Part shown: positions 1 through 8,084 of the stretch, one piece after another
Layout: every line of letters begins with the position of its first letter
Position numbering within the stretch: the first letter of the stretch is position 1
NCBI GenBank assembly: GCA_002706365.1
Contig: PALM01000023.1
Location: 1-59,768 of the forward strand
DNA from: Flavobacteriales bacterium
GTDB lineage: Bacteria; Bacteroidota; Bacteroidia; Flavobacteriales_E; Vicingaceae
Length of the DNA stretch: 59,768 bases
Direction of reading: 5' to 3'
Made by a program: the position numbers and the translations under genes
Notes under the pieces: model-generated
Told to the model about the DNA's origin: nothing
The model's input: the letters and a program-made list of their open reading frames with translations, nothing else
Database searches by the model: none

Positions 1-1
1 A

Positions 2-92
2 GAGCCTAGAACCGAGAGCCTAGAACCGAGAGCCTAGAACCGAGAGCCTAGAACCGAGAGCCTAGAACCGAGAGCCTAGAACCTAGACTATT
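2..92 (+). repeat. Heptad tandem array (GAGCCTA/GAACCGA)
   Basis: Thirteen contiguous 7-base units in perfect register. GAGCCTA alternates with GAACCGA (a 14-base higher-order unit), then GAACCTA and a degenerate GACTATT. The same GANNCTA unit recurs at many other intergenic sites in this window, in both orientations. No coding potential is seen. Confidence 0.95.
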
Positions 93-450
93 ATCTGCGC
101 TTATCTGCGAGATCTGCGGGAACAATAGAACGATACCTTATTTCTCTCGTTGACCTGCCTGCCGGCAAAGGCAGATTTCGCGGATTTATGCAGATTCTAC
201 TTTTACATGATCAGTACTCAGTAATACTTCAAGTATTTCAAGCGCCGTGCTGAGCCTGTCGAAGTATCGAAGGACTAGTCTCCACATTTCCGATATCCCA
301 TCTCCAAAATTCAAATTTCCCAGTATTTTCCTTGGTTTGGGGGCTATTTATCCTTATATTATAGTGTAATCAAATCAAAGCTTTAAGGCTGTTTTCCGTT
401 GGTGGAATTATGAACAACTTTAAAGTAAAATTTTAAAAAGAAAGAACATT
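93..450. other. Intergenic region with decayed repeats
   Basis: No gene is visible in this stretch. It holds ATCTGCG-type repeats near 93-118, a CTGCCTGCCGGCAAAGGCAG-like palindrome near 154-173 and a copy of the CTGAGCCTGTCGAAG dispersed repeat near 250-265. The last 100 bases are AT-rich and presumably carry the promoter and leader of the downstream CsbD-like gene. I could not identify a convincing TAnnTTTG box here. Confidence 0.6.
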
Positions 451-645
451 ATGATAAACGCTATAGAAGAACAAATCAAAGGAAATTGGAATCAGATCAA
501 AGGAAAACTCAAAGAGGAATATGCTGAACTTTCTGAAGACGATCTAGTCTTTGAAGAAGGTAAAACTGATCAGCTGATCGGAAAAATCCAAGAGAAAACA
601 GGTAAGACCAAACTAGAAATTCAAGAGTTCATAGACGAGATCTAA
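451..645 (+). CDS. CsbD family stress-response protein
   Basis: This 64-residue protein has the CsbD (UPF0337) pattern: an N-terminal KGNWNQIKGKLKEEYAELS stretch followed by a GK-rich segment and a second amphipathic helix. Family members are small, hydrophilic, soluble proteins induced by general stress in many bacteria, and their molecular function is unknown. The length is normal for the family. The ATG is preceded by an A-rich stretch instead of a Shine-Dalgarno site. The next gene, a PfpI/DJ-1 protein, follows after 59 bases on the same strand, which fits a small stress-related pair. That pairing is inference. Confidence 0.9.
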   Translation: MINAIEEQIKGNWNQIKGKLKEEYAELSEDDLVFEEGKTDQLIGKIQEKTGKTKLEIQEFIDEI

Positions 646-704
646 TTGATCATTGCCAATCAAACCGTCCCCAAATATTAATAACGAATTAAAATTAGGA
701 GAAT

Positions 705-1271
705 ATGATTGATCAAGATGATAAGAAAGTAGCCATTCTGGCTACCGATGGATTTGAGGAATCTGAATTAATAGAACCCATGCTTGCTTTGCAAAATGCA
801 GGCATCCAATGCCATGTAGTTTCCACAGATACCGAAAGGAATAGCATTAAAAGTTGGAAGGATGGCAATTGGGGGAAAGATATCAAAGTGGATAAACATC
901 TGAGAAATATTAAGCACGACGACTATAATGCGTTGATGCTTCCAGGTGGAGTTATTAATCCCGACAAACTTAGGAGAGAAGATGAGGCAGTTAACTTTGT
1001 AAGAGATTTCTTTGCAGCTCATAAACCAGTAGCGGCGATTTGCCACGGTCCACAAATTCTGATTGAAGCAGATGTTGTTGATGGAAGAAAGCTGACTTCC
1101 TTTCATTCCATTAAGAAGGACTTGAAAAATGCTGGTGCCAATTGGGTAGATGAAGAAGTCGTAGTCGACCAAGGCCTAGTGAGCAGTAGGAATCCAAATG
1201 ACCTCCCCGCATTCAACTCTAAGTTGATCGAAGAGGTTATGGAAGGCAAGCATGCGGAGCAAACCGTATAG
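705..1271 (+). CDS. PfpI/YhbO (DJ-1 superfamily) type 1 glutamine amidotransferase-like protein
   Basis: This 188-residue single-domain protein belongs to the DJ-1/PfpI superfamily. The nucleophile elbow is AICHGPQ with Cys113 followed by His114, and the conserved acidic residue lies near position 18 (DGFEESE). YhbO/PfpI-type relatives act as intracellular proteases or as glyoxalase/deglycase-like stress proteins; which activity applies cannot be decided from sequence. The start is well supported by AGGAGAATATG, one of the few clear Shine-Dalgarno sites in the window. A strong terminator follows at 1306-1328. It probably shares a stress role with the CsbD-like gene upstream. Confidence 0.92.
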   Translation: MIDQDDKKVAILATDGFEESELIEPMLALQNAGIQCHVVSTDTERNSIKSWKDGNWGKDIKVDKHLRNIKHDDYNALMLPGGVINPDKLRREDEAVNFVRDFFAAHKPVAAICHGPQILIEADVVDGRKLTSFHSIKKDLKNAGANWVDEEVVVDQGLVSSRNPNDLPAFNSKLIEEVMEGKHAEQTV

Positions 1272-1305
1272 TTAATACTCAAATCAAATCCTATTGCAGG
1301 AGACG

Positions 1306-1328
1306 CCCACCGAAAGGTGGGTTTTTTT
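1306..1328 (+). terminator. Rho-independent terminator after the PfpI gene
   Basis: The stem CCCACC / GGTGGG closes a GAAA tetraloop and is followed by seven T residues. It lies 35 bases after the stop codon of the PfpI-like gene. Confidence 0.93.
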
Positions 1329-1331
1329 GTG

Positions 1332-1373
1332 GAGTATGGAGTATGGAGTATGGAGTATGGTGCTTGGTATAAA
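1332..1373 (+). repeat. Heptad tandem array (GAGTATG)
   Basis: Four exact copies of GAGTATG are followed by degenerate units GTGCTTG and GTATAAA in the same 7-base register. GAGTATG also occurs as one unit of the mixed array at 7686-7832, which links the two arrays. The rest of the gap up to the symporter gene holds CCGCTGATTG- and TCTGATT-type repeats and no gene. Confidence 0.9.
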
Positions 1374-1547
1374 TAAGATTAATAGCCATTAATCAGCTAA
1401 TCGTGAGTTCCCGCTGATTGTGCAGAAAATTGAAGGCTAATTCAATGAGCCCAATCTTAGATCCCGCTGATTGAATTCATTATCCAAATCCCTCATTCAT
1501 CATTTCTGATCTCTGATTTCCGATTTATATGTTTACTATCGTAATTC

Positions 1548-2978
1548 ATGGAATTTGATATTCACCCCCTCGACCTATTCATCTTTGTAATTTATCTATG
1601 CGGAATGCTCGCTGTTGGCATGTACTTCGCCAAGCGAAATAAGTCGAATGATGAGTACTATGTGGGCGGTAGGGGCATGTCGGCCGGGCACATTGGCCTT
1701 TCTGTTGTTGCCACCGATGTAGGAGGTGGCTTCTCAATTGGTTTGGGTGGCCTGGGTTTCTTGATGGGTTTATCTGGCAGTTGGATGTTATTTACCGGAC
1801 TTCTGGGTGCCTGGATCAGTTCAGTAATACTCATCCCAAAAGTCTATAAGGTGGCTAGGGACCATAAATTCCTCACTTTCCCTCAGGCTCTTGCTCATTA
1901 TTACAATCCTAAAGTAGCTCTGGTAGCTGGTATCATCTCTCTAATCGGATATGCCGGCTTTTCTAGTTCTCAGATATTGGCTGGAGCAAAGCTCGCTTCG
2001 GCTACCTTCAGTTCTTTAGGAGTGAAGGAAGCCGTATTGATCATGGGTTTGATTGCGGTGATCTATACGGTAATAGGAGGTATGAAGGCCGTGATCTACA
2101 CAGATACTGTGCAATGGATCATTTTAATGGTGGGATTGATCGGTATTGGTTTGCCAATCGCATATTATAAGATTGGTGGTTTTGAGGCCATTGCTTCAAG
2201 CGTGCCTAAGGAGTTTCTGAGATTGGATAATCTGTCGTTTGTCGACTTCTTGAATTGGCTGATCACCATTTTACCCATTTGGTTTGTGGGGATGACGCTC
2301 TATCAACGCATCTATGCAAGTAAAGACCAAAAGACTGCGGTTAAGGCCTGGAGAATTGCCGGACTCTTCGAATGGCCAATAATGGCATTTATGGGGATTG
2401 CATTAGGGCTCTTTGCTAGAGTAGCATTCGATCAGGGCATGTTTGCCGATCTGGGTTATGCCTCTAGCGATGGACTGGATGCTGAGCTAGGACTTCCACT
2501 GCTTTTGCGAAACATTCTGCCGATCGGATTGATGGGCTTGATGATGTCGGCTTACTTCTCTGCCATACTATCAACTGCCGATAGCTGCTTAATGGCTGCC
2601 TCAGGGAATTTCGTCACCGATATCTATGGTTATTTCAATTCGAGAGAGCAGGGCATTCGACTATCTCAATGGGTCACATTGATCATTGGTGCAGCTGCAA
2701 TTTTGCTTGCTACTTTGATGCAAGATGTATTGGAGCTGATGCTCTATTCTTATGCATTCATGGTTTCCGGATTATTGATACCAGTTCTGGGAATGATCTT
2801 CGCCAAAAATCCCTCTCCAAAAGCAGCTATTGTAGCTATGATCGGTGGAGGTGGAACCACACTTGCTTTGATCCTAAGTGGTATTGATCTTCCTTTCGGA
2901 CTCGATGAGAATTTCTTTGGGATCTTAGGTTCCGCTATCCTATTCCTCTTGGTCCAGAAAATCGATAAACAACATTAA
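1548..2978 (+). CDS. Sodium:solute symporter (SSS family)
   Basis: This 476-residue integral membrane protein has about 13 hydrophobic segments. It carries SSS hallmarks: an early YYVGGRGMS segment, a glycine-rich stretch after TM2, the TVIGGMKAVIYTDTVQ region, and a SAILSTADSCLMAASG motif near the expected Na2 site. Family members couple Na+ entry to uptake of amino acids, sugars, vitamins or anions; the substrate cannot be read from sequence. Two genes for N-acyl amino acid processing (M20 amidohydrolase) and alanine racemization follow on the same strand, so an amino-acid-derived substrate is a reasonable inference. The start ATG lies just downstream of a heptad-like TCTGATT repeat. Confidence 0.92.
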   Translation: MEFDIHPLDLFIFVIYLCGMLAVGMYFAKRNKSNDEYYVGGRGMSAGHIGLSVVATDVGGGFSIGLGGLGFLMGLSGSWMLFTGLLGAWISSVILIPKVYKVARDHKFLTFPQALAHYYNPKVALVAGIISLIGYAGFSSSQILAGAKLASATFSSLGVKEAVLIMGLIAVIYTVIGGMKAVIYTDTVQWIILMVGLIGIGLPIAYYKIGGFEAIASSVPKEFLRLDNLSFVDFLNWLITILPIWFVGMTLYQRIYASKDQKTAVKAWRIAGLFEWPIMAFMGIALGLFARVAFDQGMFADLGYASSDGLDAELGLPLLLRNILPIGLMGLMMSAYFSAILSTADSCLMAASGNFVTDIYGYFNSREQGIRLSQWVTLIIGAAAILLATLMQDVLELMLYSYAFMVSGLLIPVLGMIFAKNPSPKAAIVAMIGGGGTTLALILSGIDLPFGLDENFFGILGSAILFLLVQKIDKQH

Positions 2979-3025
2979 TCAATTGACACTTTCTATTTCA
3001 TCCTATATTGCTTAAAATTAAGCTT

Positions 3026-4153
3026 ATGAAAAGCCTTAAAGAGATTAGAAGACATCTACACGCCAATCCTGAAGTGTCGGGAAATGAGAGTGAGACCGCA
3101 AAATTCATTTATGATGAACTGAAAGAGAATTGCGATGCTGATGAACTGATACAGCTCGATTGTCATGCGGTAATTGCGCGATTCAAATCTTCTAATCCAG
3201 GCAAAACCATAATGATCAGAGGAGATATTGATGCCTTGCCCATCCAAGAGATAAATTCCTTTGAACATCGTTCCAAGGTAGATGGTGTTTCGCATAAATG
3301 CGGTCACGACGGTCATGCCACTATACTAATTGGACTAGCTAGAAAGCTAAGTGAGTCAAAACCGCAATCAGGTGAAGTGATCCTGTTGTTTCAGCCTTCA
3401 GAGGAAAATGGCATGGGAGCAAAAGCGGTAATTGATGATCCATATTTTAAAAAGGTAAAAGCTGATTTTGCCTATGCATTGCACAATCTGCCTGGATTTC
3501 CCAAGAAGGAGATCGTAATCAGAGAGAAGCAGTTCAATGCTCATGTGATTAGCATGATCATTAAGCTTTCAGGCAAGACTGCTCATGCTGCTGAGCCTGA
3601 GTTTGGGCATAATCCGGCTTTAACTATTTCCAAGTTGCTGCTTGCAACAGAGCAAATGGTGAAGAATGAAGCAGAGGCTGACGACTTCTTTTTGATTACA
3701 CCTATACATATGAATTTGGGTGATCTAGCCTATGGAATTTCAGCTGGATATGGCGAGATCCATTATACAATTAGGGCATGGGATTCAAATCTGGTGAAGC
3801 AGAATTGCCTTGTACTTGAACAATTGGCTAAAGAGTTAGGTGAAGAGGATAAACTTAAGGTCGACATAAGCTACGATCAGGAGTTTGCGGCTAATATGAA
3901 TGACGATAAGGCTGTTGATCATCTGAAAGATGCTGTGAAGTCGATTAATGCTGAGCATAGAGTGCTAAATAAGGCCTTCAAATGGGGAGAGGACTTTGGA
4001 TTATTTACTCAAATGTTCCCTGGCGCGATGTTCGGAATTGGATCAGGGGAAGACTGTCCTGCACTACACAATCCCGACTACGACTATCCCGATGAAATAA
4101 CGGATACCGCTGTAGACGTTTTTTTCCAAACAATTAAAGAGATCAATGGATAA
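3026..4153 (+). CDS. M20 family amidohydrolase / peptidase
   Basis: This is an M20D-like zinc amidohydrolase of about 375 residues. It has MIRGDIDALPIQE (metal-ligand region), HKCGHDGHA (Cys/His metal site), LFQPSEENGMGA (catalytic Glu pair) and ALHNLPG, then a dimerization domain and a C-terminal GSGEDCPALHNPDYDYPDE metal-binding end. Relatives hydrolyse N-acyl amino acids, hippurate or IAA conjugates. I chose ATG 3026, which begins MKSLKEIRRHLHANPE; an upstream TTG at 3008 sits in a TATATTGC promoter-like box. Its last 8 bases overlap the alanine racemase start (ATGGATAA), so the two are translationally linked. The substrate is unknown. Confidence 0.9.
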   Translation: MKSLKEIRRHLHANPEVSGNESETAKFIYDELKENCDADELIQLDCHAVIARFKSSNPGKTIMIRGDIDALPIQEINSFEHRSKVDGVSHKCGHDGHATILIGLARKLSESKPQSGEVILLFQPSEENGMGAKAVIDDPYFKKVKADFAYALHNLPGFPKKEIVIREKQFNAHVISMIIKLSGKTAHAAEPEFGHNPALTISKLLLATEQMVKNEAEADDFFLITPIHMNLGDLAYGISAGYGEIHYTIRAWDSNLVKQNCLVLEQLAKELGEEDKLKVDISYDQEFAANMNDDKAVDHLKDAVKSINAEHRVLNKAFKWGEDFGLFTQMFPGAMFGIGSGEDCPALHNPDYDYPDEITDTAVDVFFQTIKEING

Positions 4154-5306
4154 ACCCGCACCTCCTGCACATATAGAGATCAGTAGATCAGCTGTAAAAC
4201 ACAATCTGGAATTTCTAAAGAAAATGATAGGAGAGGAGGTGCTTTTTACTTCTGTAGTAAAAGGCAATGCCTATGGTCATGGAATTGAAGAGTACTGTTC
4301 CCTTGCTCTGGAAGCAGGGGTGAAGAATTTCTGCACTTATAGTGCTGATGAAGCTTTCAGGGTTTGGGAAGCTACAGAAGGGAAAGCTAAGATCATTGTT
4401 ATGGGCTATAAGAGTATTGAGGCTCTGGAGTGGATGATAGCGAATGGCATTGAGTTCTTTGTTTTTGAAGAAGGCTTCTTAAAAGAAGCCAAAAAGGTGG
4501 CTGAAAGCGTTGGGAAGACAGCAGAAATTCATCTTGAGATTGAAACGGGAATGAATCGGACTGGGATTGAGGTTGAACGATTAGATCCAATCTTGGAATA
4601 TATCAATCAGCATGCAGATCAATTGCATCTAGCAGGCATTTGCACTCATTTTGCGGGTGCCGAGAGTATTAGTAACTATTACAGAGTTCAGAAACAACAT
4701 AAGGTATTCTACGGAGTGGTGAAACATTTGAAGAGCATACAAAAGCTACCTCCTAAAGTCCATGCCGCCTGTTCCGCGGCCAGTTTAAGGTTACCCAAGA
4801 GTAGATACAATATGGTGCGTATTGGCATTATGCAATACGGCTTCTTTCCTTCTAATGAAAGCTGGGTTGAATATGCGAGTAAGGAAAACAATATGGAGTT
4901 TCCATTGAAGAGAGTCATCAGCTGGAAATCTAAAGTAATGAGCATCAAAGAGGTTCAAACAGGAGAATTCATTGGCTATGGAACCTCCTATTTTGCCAAC
5001 TCACCTACTAAGATAGCCATTGTTCCGGTTGGATATGGCTTGGGATTCGATCGCGACTTGAGTAATCAAGGTAAGGTTTTGATCGGCGGACAAAGAGTGA
5101 ATGTTATAGGGATCGTAAATATGAATGCCTTAACAGTTGATATTTCGGGATTGGATGATGTGAAAGTTGGCGATGAAGTGGTGTTGATCGGTAAACAAGG
5201 AGAATCTGAGATATCGGTCGCTTCATTTAGTGATATCTCTAAACTGGTGAATTACGAGCTACTTACGCGTTTGCCTTCTGAGATTCCTCGTCTTATCGTT
5301 GATTAA
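4146..5306 (+). CDS. alr: Alanine racemase
   Basis: This 386-residue fold-type III PLP enzyme interconverts L- and D-alanine, supplying D-Ala for peptidoglycan. The PLP lysine is Lys39 in VVKGNAYGHG, and the C-terminal catalytic Tyr region is GYGTSYFA near residue 280. The PLP-phosphate region RIGIMQYGF is present. The usual C-terminal GRVCMDQ-type motif is replaced by GIVNMNALTVD, a variant that may mark a second racemase or altered substrate preference. It overlaps the M20 gene by 8 bases. Together with the symporter this suggests uptake, deacylation and racemization of an amino acid, which is inference; a plain cell-wall role is also possible. Confidence 0.9.
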   Translation: MDKPAPPAHIEISRSAVKHNLEFLKKMIGEEVLFTSVVKGNAYGHGIEEYCSLALEAGVKNFCTYSADEAFRVWEATEGKAKIIVMGYKSIEALEWMIANGIEFFVFEEGFLKEAKKVAESVGKTAEIHLEIETGMNRTGIEVERLDPILEYINQHADQLHLAGICTHFAGAESISNYYRVQKQHKVFYGVVKHLKSIQKLPPKVHAACSAASLRLPKSRYNMVRIGIMQYGFFPSNESWVEYASKENNMEFPLKRVISWKSKVMSIKEVQTGEFIGYGTSYFANSPTKIAIVPVGYGLGFDRDLSNQGKVLIGGQRVNVIGIVNMNALTVDISGLDDVKVGDEVVLIGKQGESEISVASFSDISKLVNYELLTRLPSEIPRLIVD

Positions 5307-5318
5307 GATTTCAATTGT

Positions 5319-6041
5319 CTAATCGATCACCAAGAAATATTGAAACATTAGTGTAATCGCATTCTTGGCCAGGGTGTTTTCTGTACTTATGAACTCTTCA
5401 TATTTGATCGATATACCTAGCTCACTAGTGTTTTGAAATCTATGCACCCCTTTCAATGAGAATTGATTGGAGTTTGGAAATCGTTCTTCACTAATGGGGT
5501 CTCTCAAAAAGTACCATTCCATAGTTCCAACTATAAACCAATCAGAGAGTTCACTCTCATTGTTCCGCAATTGATAGATCATACTTGCGCGATATCTACT
5601 TCTAAAATAGTTATCTCGACTAGATGCATTGAACAACCTCCATTCACCTTTTAATTGTTGAACAATGGTAAATTGCTTGTGGAGTTTCAAATCATAACGA
5701 ATAGCGAGCCATGGTCTTTGCTCAGAAAAATTTGGTGTTTCAGAACCAAAGGTATATGCGTATGAAAAGCCACTGTAGGCTGTCCATCTCTTAAGGATAG
5801 ACCTTCTCATTATTAATTCAAGTCGAATTCGTTGCCATCCGTTCTGATCAATGAATCTCTTCCAGTTTCCTTTTCCCTCAATTGCAAAACGATCCTTCTG
5901 CCAAATTCTGTTGCTGATCTCCGCTTCGCTAAAGCTTTCAGTTTGGGCAAGCAATTTTGAATTAGCCTGCATAATGACTATCAAAACGGTAATAGAGAAA
6001 AGCTTGAGTATCGACTTATTTCCTACTTGACAAAACTTCAT
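5319..6041 (-). CDS. DUF2490 family outer-membrane protein
   Basis: This 240-residue protein has an N-terminal signal sequence (cleavage likely after NSKLLAQ) and the DUF2490 pattern: repeated amphipathic strands, a WQKDRFAIEGKGNWKRFI region, an RLELIMRRSIL strand and a C-terminal aromatic strand ending in MFQYFLVID. DUF2490 proteins are predicted beta-barrels common in Bacteroidota with no assigned function. It overlaps the upstream hypothetical gene by 26 bases and converges on alr with a 12-base gap. The start could be a few codons later, since the signal sequence is preceded by a polar stretch. Confidence 0.85.
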   Translation of the reverse strand: MKFCQVGNKSILKLFSITVLIVIMQANSKLLAQTESFSEAEISNRIWQKDRFAIEGKGNWKRFIDQNGWQRIRLELIMRRSILKRWTAYSGFSYAYTFGSETPNFSEQRPWLAIRYDLKLHKQFTIVQQLKGEWRLFNASSRDNYFRSRYRASMIYQLRNNESELSDWFIVGTMEWYFLRDPISEERFPNSNQFSLKGVHRFQNTSELGISIKYEEFISTENTLAKNAITLMFQYFLVID

Positions 6042-6567
6042 GATCTTCTAAAGCTGAACCCTCAATATTCACCGCAAGACTTAGGTTAATGATTTTTAAT
6101 TGAGTCGTTTTTTTGATGCGAACTTTCGGATTGAAGGTCGCTTTGATTAACATACCTAAACCAAAAGCCACTGCTCCAAATTGATAAGCAGATCGATGAA
6201 CAATTGGTGCGTCATCGTTTATAATTCTATTTGTGGTGGATATTGCTGCATAGCCTAGTCCAGCCGTTATAAGTACATCTGATACAATCTCAGCACCCTT
6301 GGCTTTATCTTCTAAGTAAACTGTCTTTATTTCAGAAAGTGGGATAGTATCCTTGGCAATTACTATAGAGGAATCTAATAGTCGGTTCAATGGACCAATA
6401 TGTATTGCTTTATCTACGGTTTTAATACGCATAAGATCTCCCGGAAGTATGCGGTATCTCTTGGGCCTATGCAATCTATCAACTGCCAGGAATTTAGAAT
6501 GAAATCCCGTCTGGGCAAATGAGTCGAATGCAAAGAATAACAGAAATGCGATTATAGTGAAGCGCAT
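6016..6567 (-). CDS. Exported protein of unknown function
   Basis: This 183-residue protein starts with a signal peptide (MRFTIIAFLLFFAFDSFAQ). The mature part holds a basic segment (RLHRPKRYRILPGD), a region resembling Bacteroidota proteins that describe lipid- or membrane-linked small beta domains, and a central hydrophobic stretch (SDVLITAGLGYAAI). I do not recognise a named family. It is probably periplasmic or outer-membrane associated. It overlaps the DUF2490 gene downstream by 26 bases, so the two are probably co-expressed and may function together. Confidence 0.75.
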   Translation of the reverse strand: MRFTIIAFLLFFAFDSFAQTGFHSKFLAVDRLHRPKRYRILPGDLMRIKTVDKAIHIGPLNRLLDSSIVIAKDTIPLSEIKTVYLEDKAKGAEIVSDVLITAGLGYAAISTTNRIINDDAPIVHRSAYQFGAVAFGLGMLIKATFNPKVRIKKTTQLKIINLSLAVNIEGSALEDHEVLSSRK

Positions 6568-6708
6568 TGATGAAAGTTAGGAATTAAAAAGTATTTATTT
6601 ATTGGGTCACAGAGCCCCGACTTCGTCGGGCTACGCAGAGAAGGCACAGAGAACGTAGAGCCCTCAGTGTCTTCCCTGAGGTCCCCTGTGAGCCAGTAAG
6701 AATATCTC
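6568..6708. repeat. CACAGAG-type dispersed repeat with embedded hairpin
   Basis: A CCCGAC-TTC-GTCGGG stem-loop (6616-6630) is embedded in CACAGAG/GAAGGCACAGAG sequence. The same layout appears at 36051-36090, where the stem is CCCAAC/GTTGGG, so the pairing is kept although the sequence changed. A minus-strand ORF crossing this stretch is judged spurious. Confidence 0.75.
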
Positions 6709-7635
6709 TTAACTCCCAAACCGCAATCCGACTCCAAAGTCAATTCGTTGAAGGCCGATGTAATCTTCTGTATCCTCAAATTCTACTATTCTTCTACCAT
6801 TGACATCATTCACCTCAATTTCAGAAAGACTGCCACCATAGATTGAAAGCTGAAGACCTAGATATAGGTTCTTGTCGACTTTAATATCATAACCCAGATC
6901 GAAACCTAGACCCACAGTGCTGCCTTCAATTGTAATCGGGTCGATCACTTCTGCATCATTCATATAGCCCATGTAACCTATGAAGAAGGTCACAAAGAAT
7001 GCATTTTCCCCATTTCTATCAACTGAGCGGAAAGTACCAGATGGTCCAATAAAATTGATCCTGATATCATCAGAGATCCGTCCGGCTCCGATCACATTGC
7101 CCATTGCATCTGTGATCACAATATTATCCAATGAGTTGTCGGTTAGGAAGCTGGAATATTTGAAACCAATACCAAACTCTTTATTGATGAATACCTGAGC
7201 ATCCAAGCTAAAACTCAAGCCCCATTTCAATTCCCTAATATAATCTTCTAGTAAATCGTCGAGTCCATCTTCAATAGCTGCCAGTTGGTATGATGGTCCA
7301 ACTGTAAATCCGAGACGGAAACCGCTTGCGCCGCTCGATTGATTAGCTGTGCTAGATGTTCCATTAACTGTAGCACTTGAACCTTTTATCTTTTTGCTTC
7401 CTTCTTTTCTGTAGGAGTATTGAAAATAATCTACCTCGCTTAACTGCATACTAAAGGACTCAAATCCATTTTCAGATTTGGCGGTATAATTGATCTTTGA
7501 TTGATCCACTCTAGTGATGGCACAGATAATGGAATCTCCATTTGTCTTTACGATCAAGTCTTGGGCAACTAATCCATCCGACAATCCCAACAGGAAAATA
7601 GCGATAAGTATGTAGTAGAGTCTTCTTAATGGCAT
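6709..7635 (-). CDS. Outer-membrane beta-barrel protein
   Basis: This 308-residue protein has a signal peptide ending near GLVAQ, then a small N-terminal domain (DLIVKTNGDSIICAITRVD) common in Bacteroidota exported proteins. A Ser/Thr/Gly-rich linker near residues 85-105 leads into a C-terminal porin-like barrel of alternating strands that ends RIDFGVGLRFGS. The product is predicted to sit in the outer membrane; no ligand can be assigned. It is followed on the same strand by two more envelope genes after a 141-base repeat-containing gap, so co-transcription is uncertain. Confidence 0.82.
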   Translation of the reverse strand: MPLRRLYYILIAIFLLGLSDGLVAQDLIVKTNGDSIICAITRVDQSKINYTAKSENGFESFSMQLSEVDYFQYSYRKEGSKKIKGSSATVNGTSSTANQSSGASGFRLGFTVGPSYQLAAIEDGLDDLLEDYIRELKWGLSFSLDAQVFINKEFGIGFKYSSFLTDNSLDNIVITDAMGNVIGAGRISDDIRINFIGPSGTFRSVDRNGENAFFVTFFIGYMGYMNDAEVIDPITIEGSTVGLGFDLGYDIKVDKNLYLGLQLSIYGGSLSEIEVNDVNGRRIVEFEDTEDYIGLQRIDFGVGLRFGS

Positions 7636-7685
7636 AGTTCAGCTATATATGGTAATTGTGTATCAAACATATCATTTTTAAATAA

Positions 7686-7832
7686 GAGCCTAGAGCCTAG
7701 AGCCTAGAATCTAGAATTTGGAGACTGGAGTATGGAGTAAGGTGTATGGATTAAGGAATAAGGAATAAGGAATAAGGAATAAGGAATAAGGAATAAGGAA
7801 TAAGGAATAAGGATTAAGGATTAAGGACTGAA
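7686..7832 (+). repeat. Mixed heptad array, GAGCCTA grading into GAATAAG
   Basis: Twenty-one consecutive 7-base units can be read in one register: three GAGCCTA, then GAATCTA, GAATTTG, GAGACTG, GAGTATG, GAGTAAG, GTGTATG, GATTAAG, eight GAATAAG, two GATTAAG and GACTGAA. Nearly every unit begins with GA while the remaining five positions change. The array fills the upstream part of the 7636-8141 intergenic region. Confidence 0.95.
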
Positions 7833-7859
7833 AAAGAGAGGTCTATATTCTAAAATACC

Positions 7860-7900
7860 CCGCACGGACAGCATGTCCGCGCTAGCGTTCTAAATAAAAT
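7860..7900. repeat. Dispersed repeat with CGGACA...TGTCCG inverted repeat
   Basis: The sequence begins CCGCACGGACAGCATGTCCG, continues CGCTAGC and ends in AAAAT. A near-identical copy lies at 18239-18280. The rest of this intergenic stretch (to about 8040) holds other short repeats, including a GCCTGCCCGACGGAAGGCGGGC hairpin-like element near 7949-7970, and no gene. Confidence 0.85.
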
Positions 7901-8084
7901 ATCCGGATATATTGGACTTGGTTCCCGATTGAAATCGCGAAGCGAAATTGCCTGCCCGACGGAAGGCGGGCTCTGTGGTTAAAGCGGATGTAGTTATGAA
8001 TTAACTATTCTAACATTTAACATCCAAAGAACTTCATTACTCCATGTATTTCAAGTTCTCTTCACTAAATAATCCAAACTTTAT

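Noticed and set aside
2-92. CRISPR array
   Set aside because: The repeats are contiguous short units without spacers and no cas genes are in the window.
6552-6779. 75-residue minus-strand ORF
   Set aside because: It spans the CACAGAG repeat and overlaps the end of the barrel-protein gene in another frame; it has no protein-like composition.
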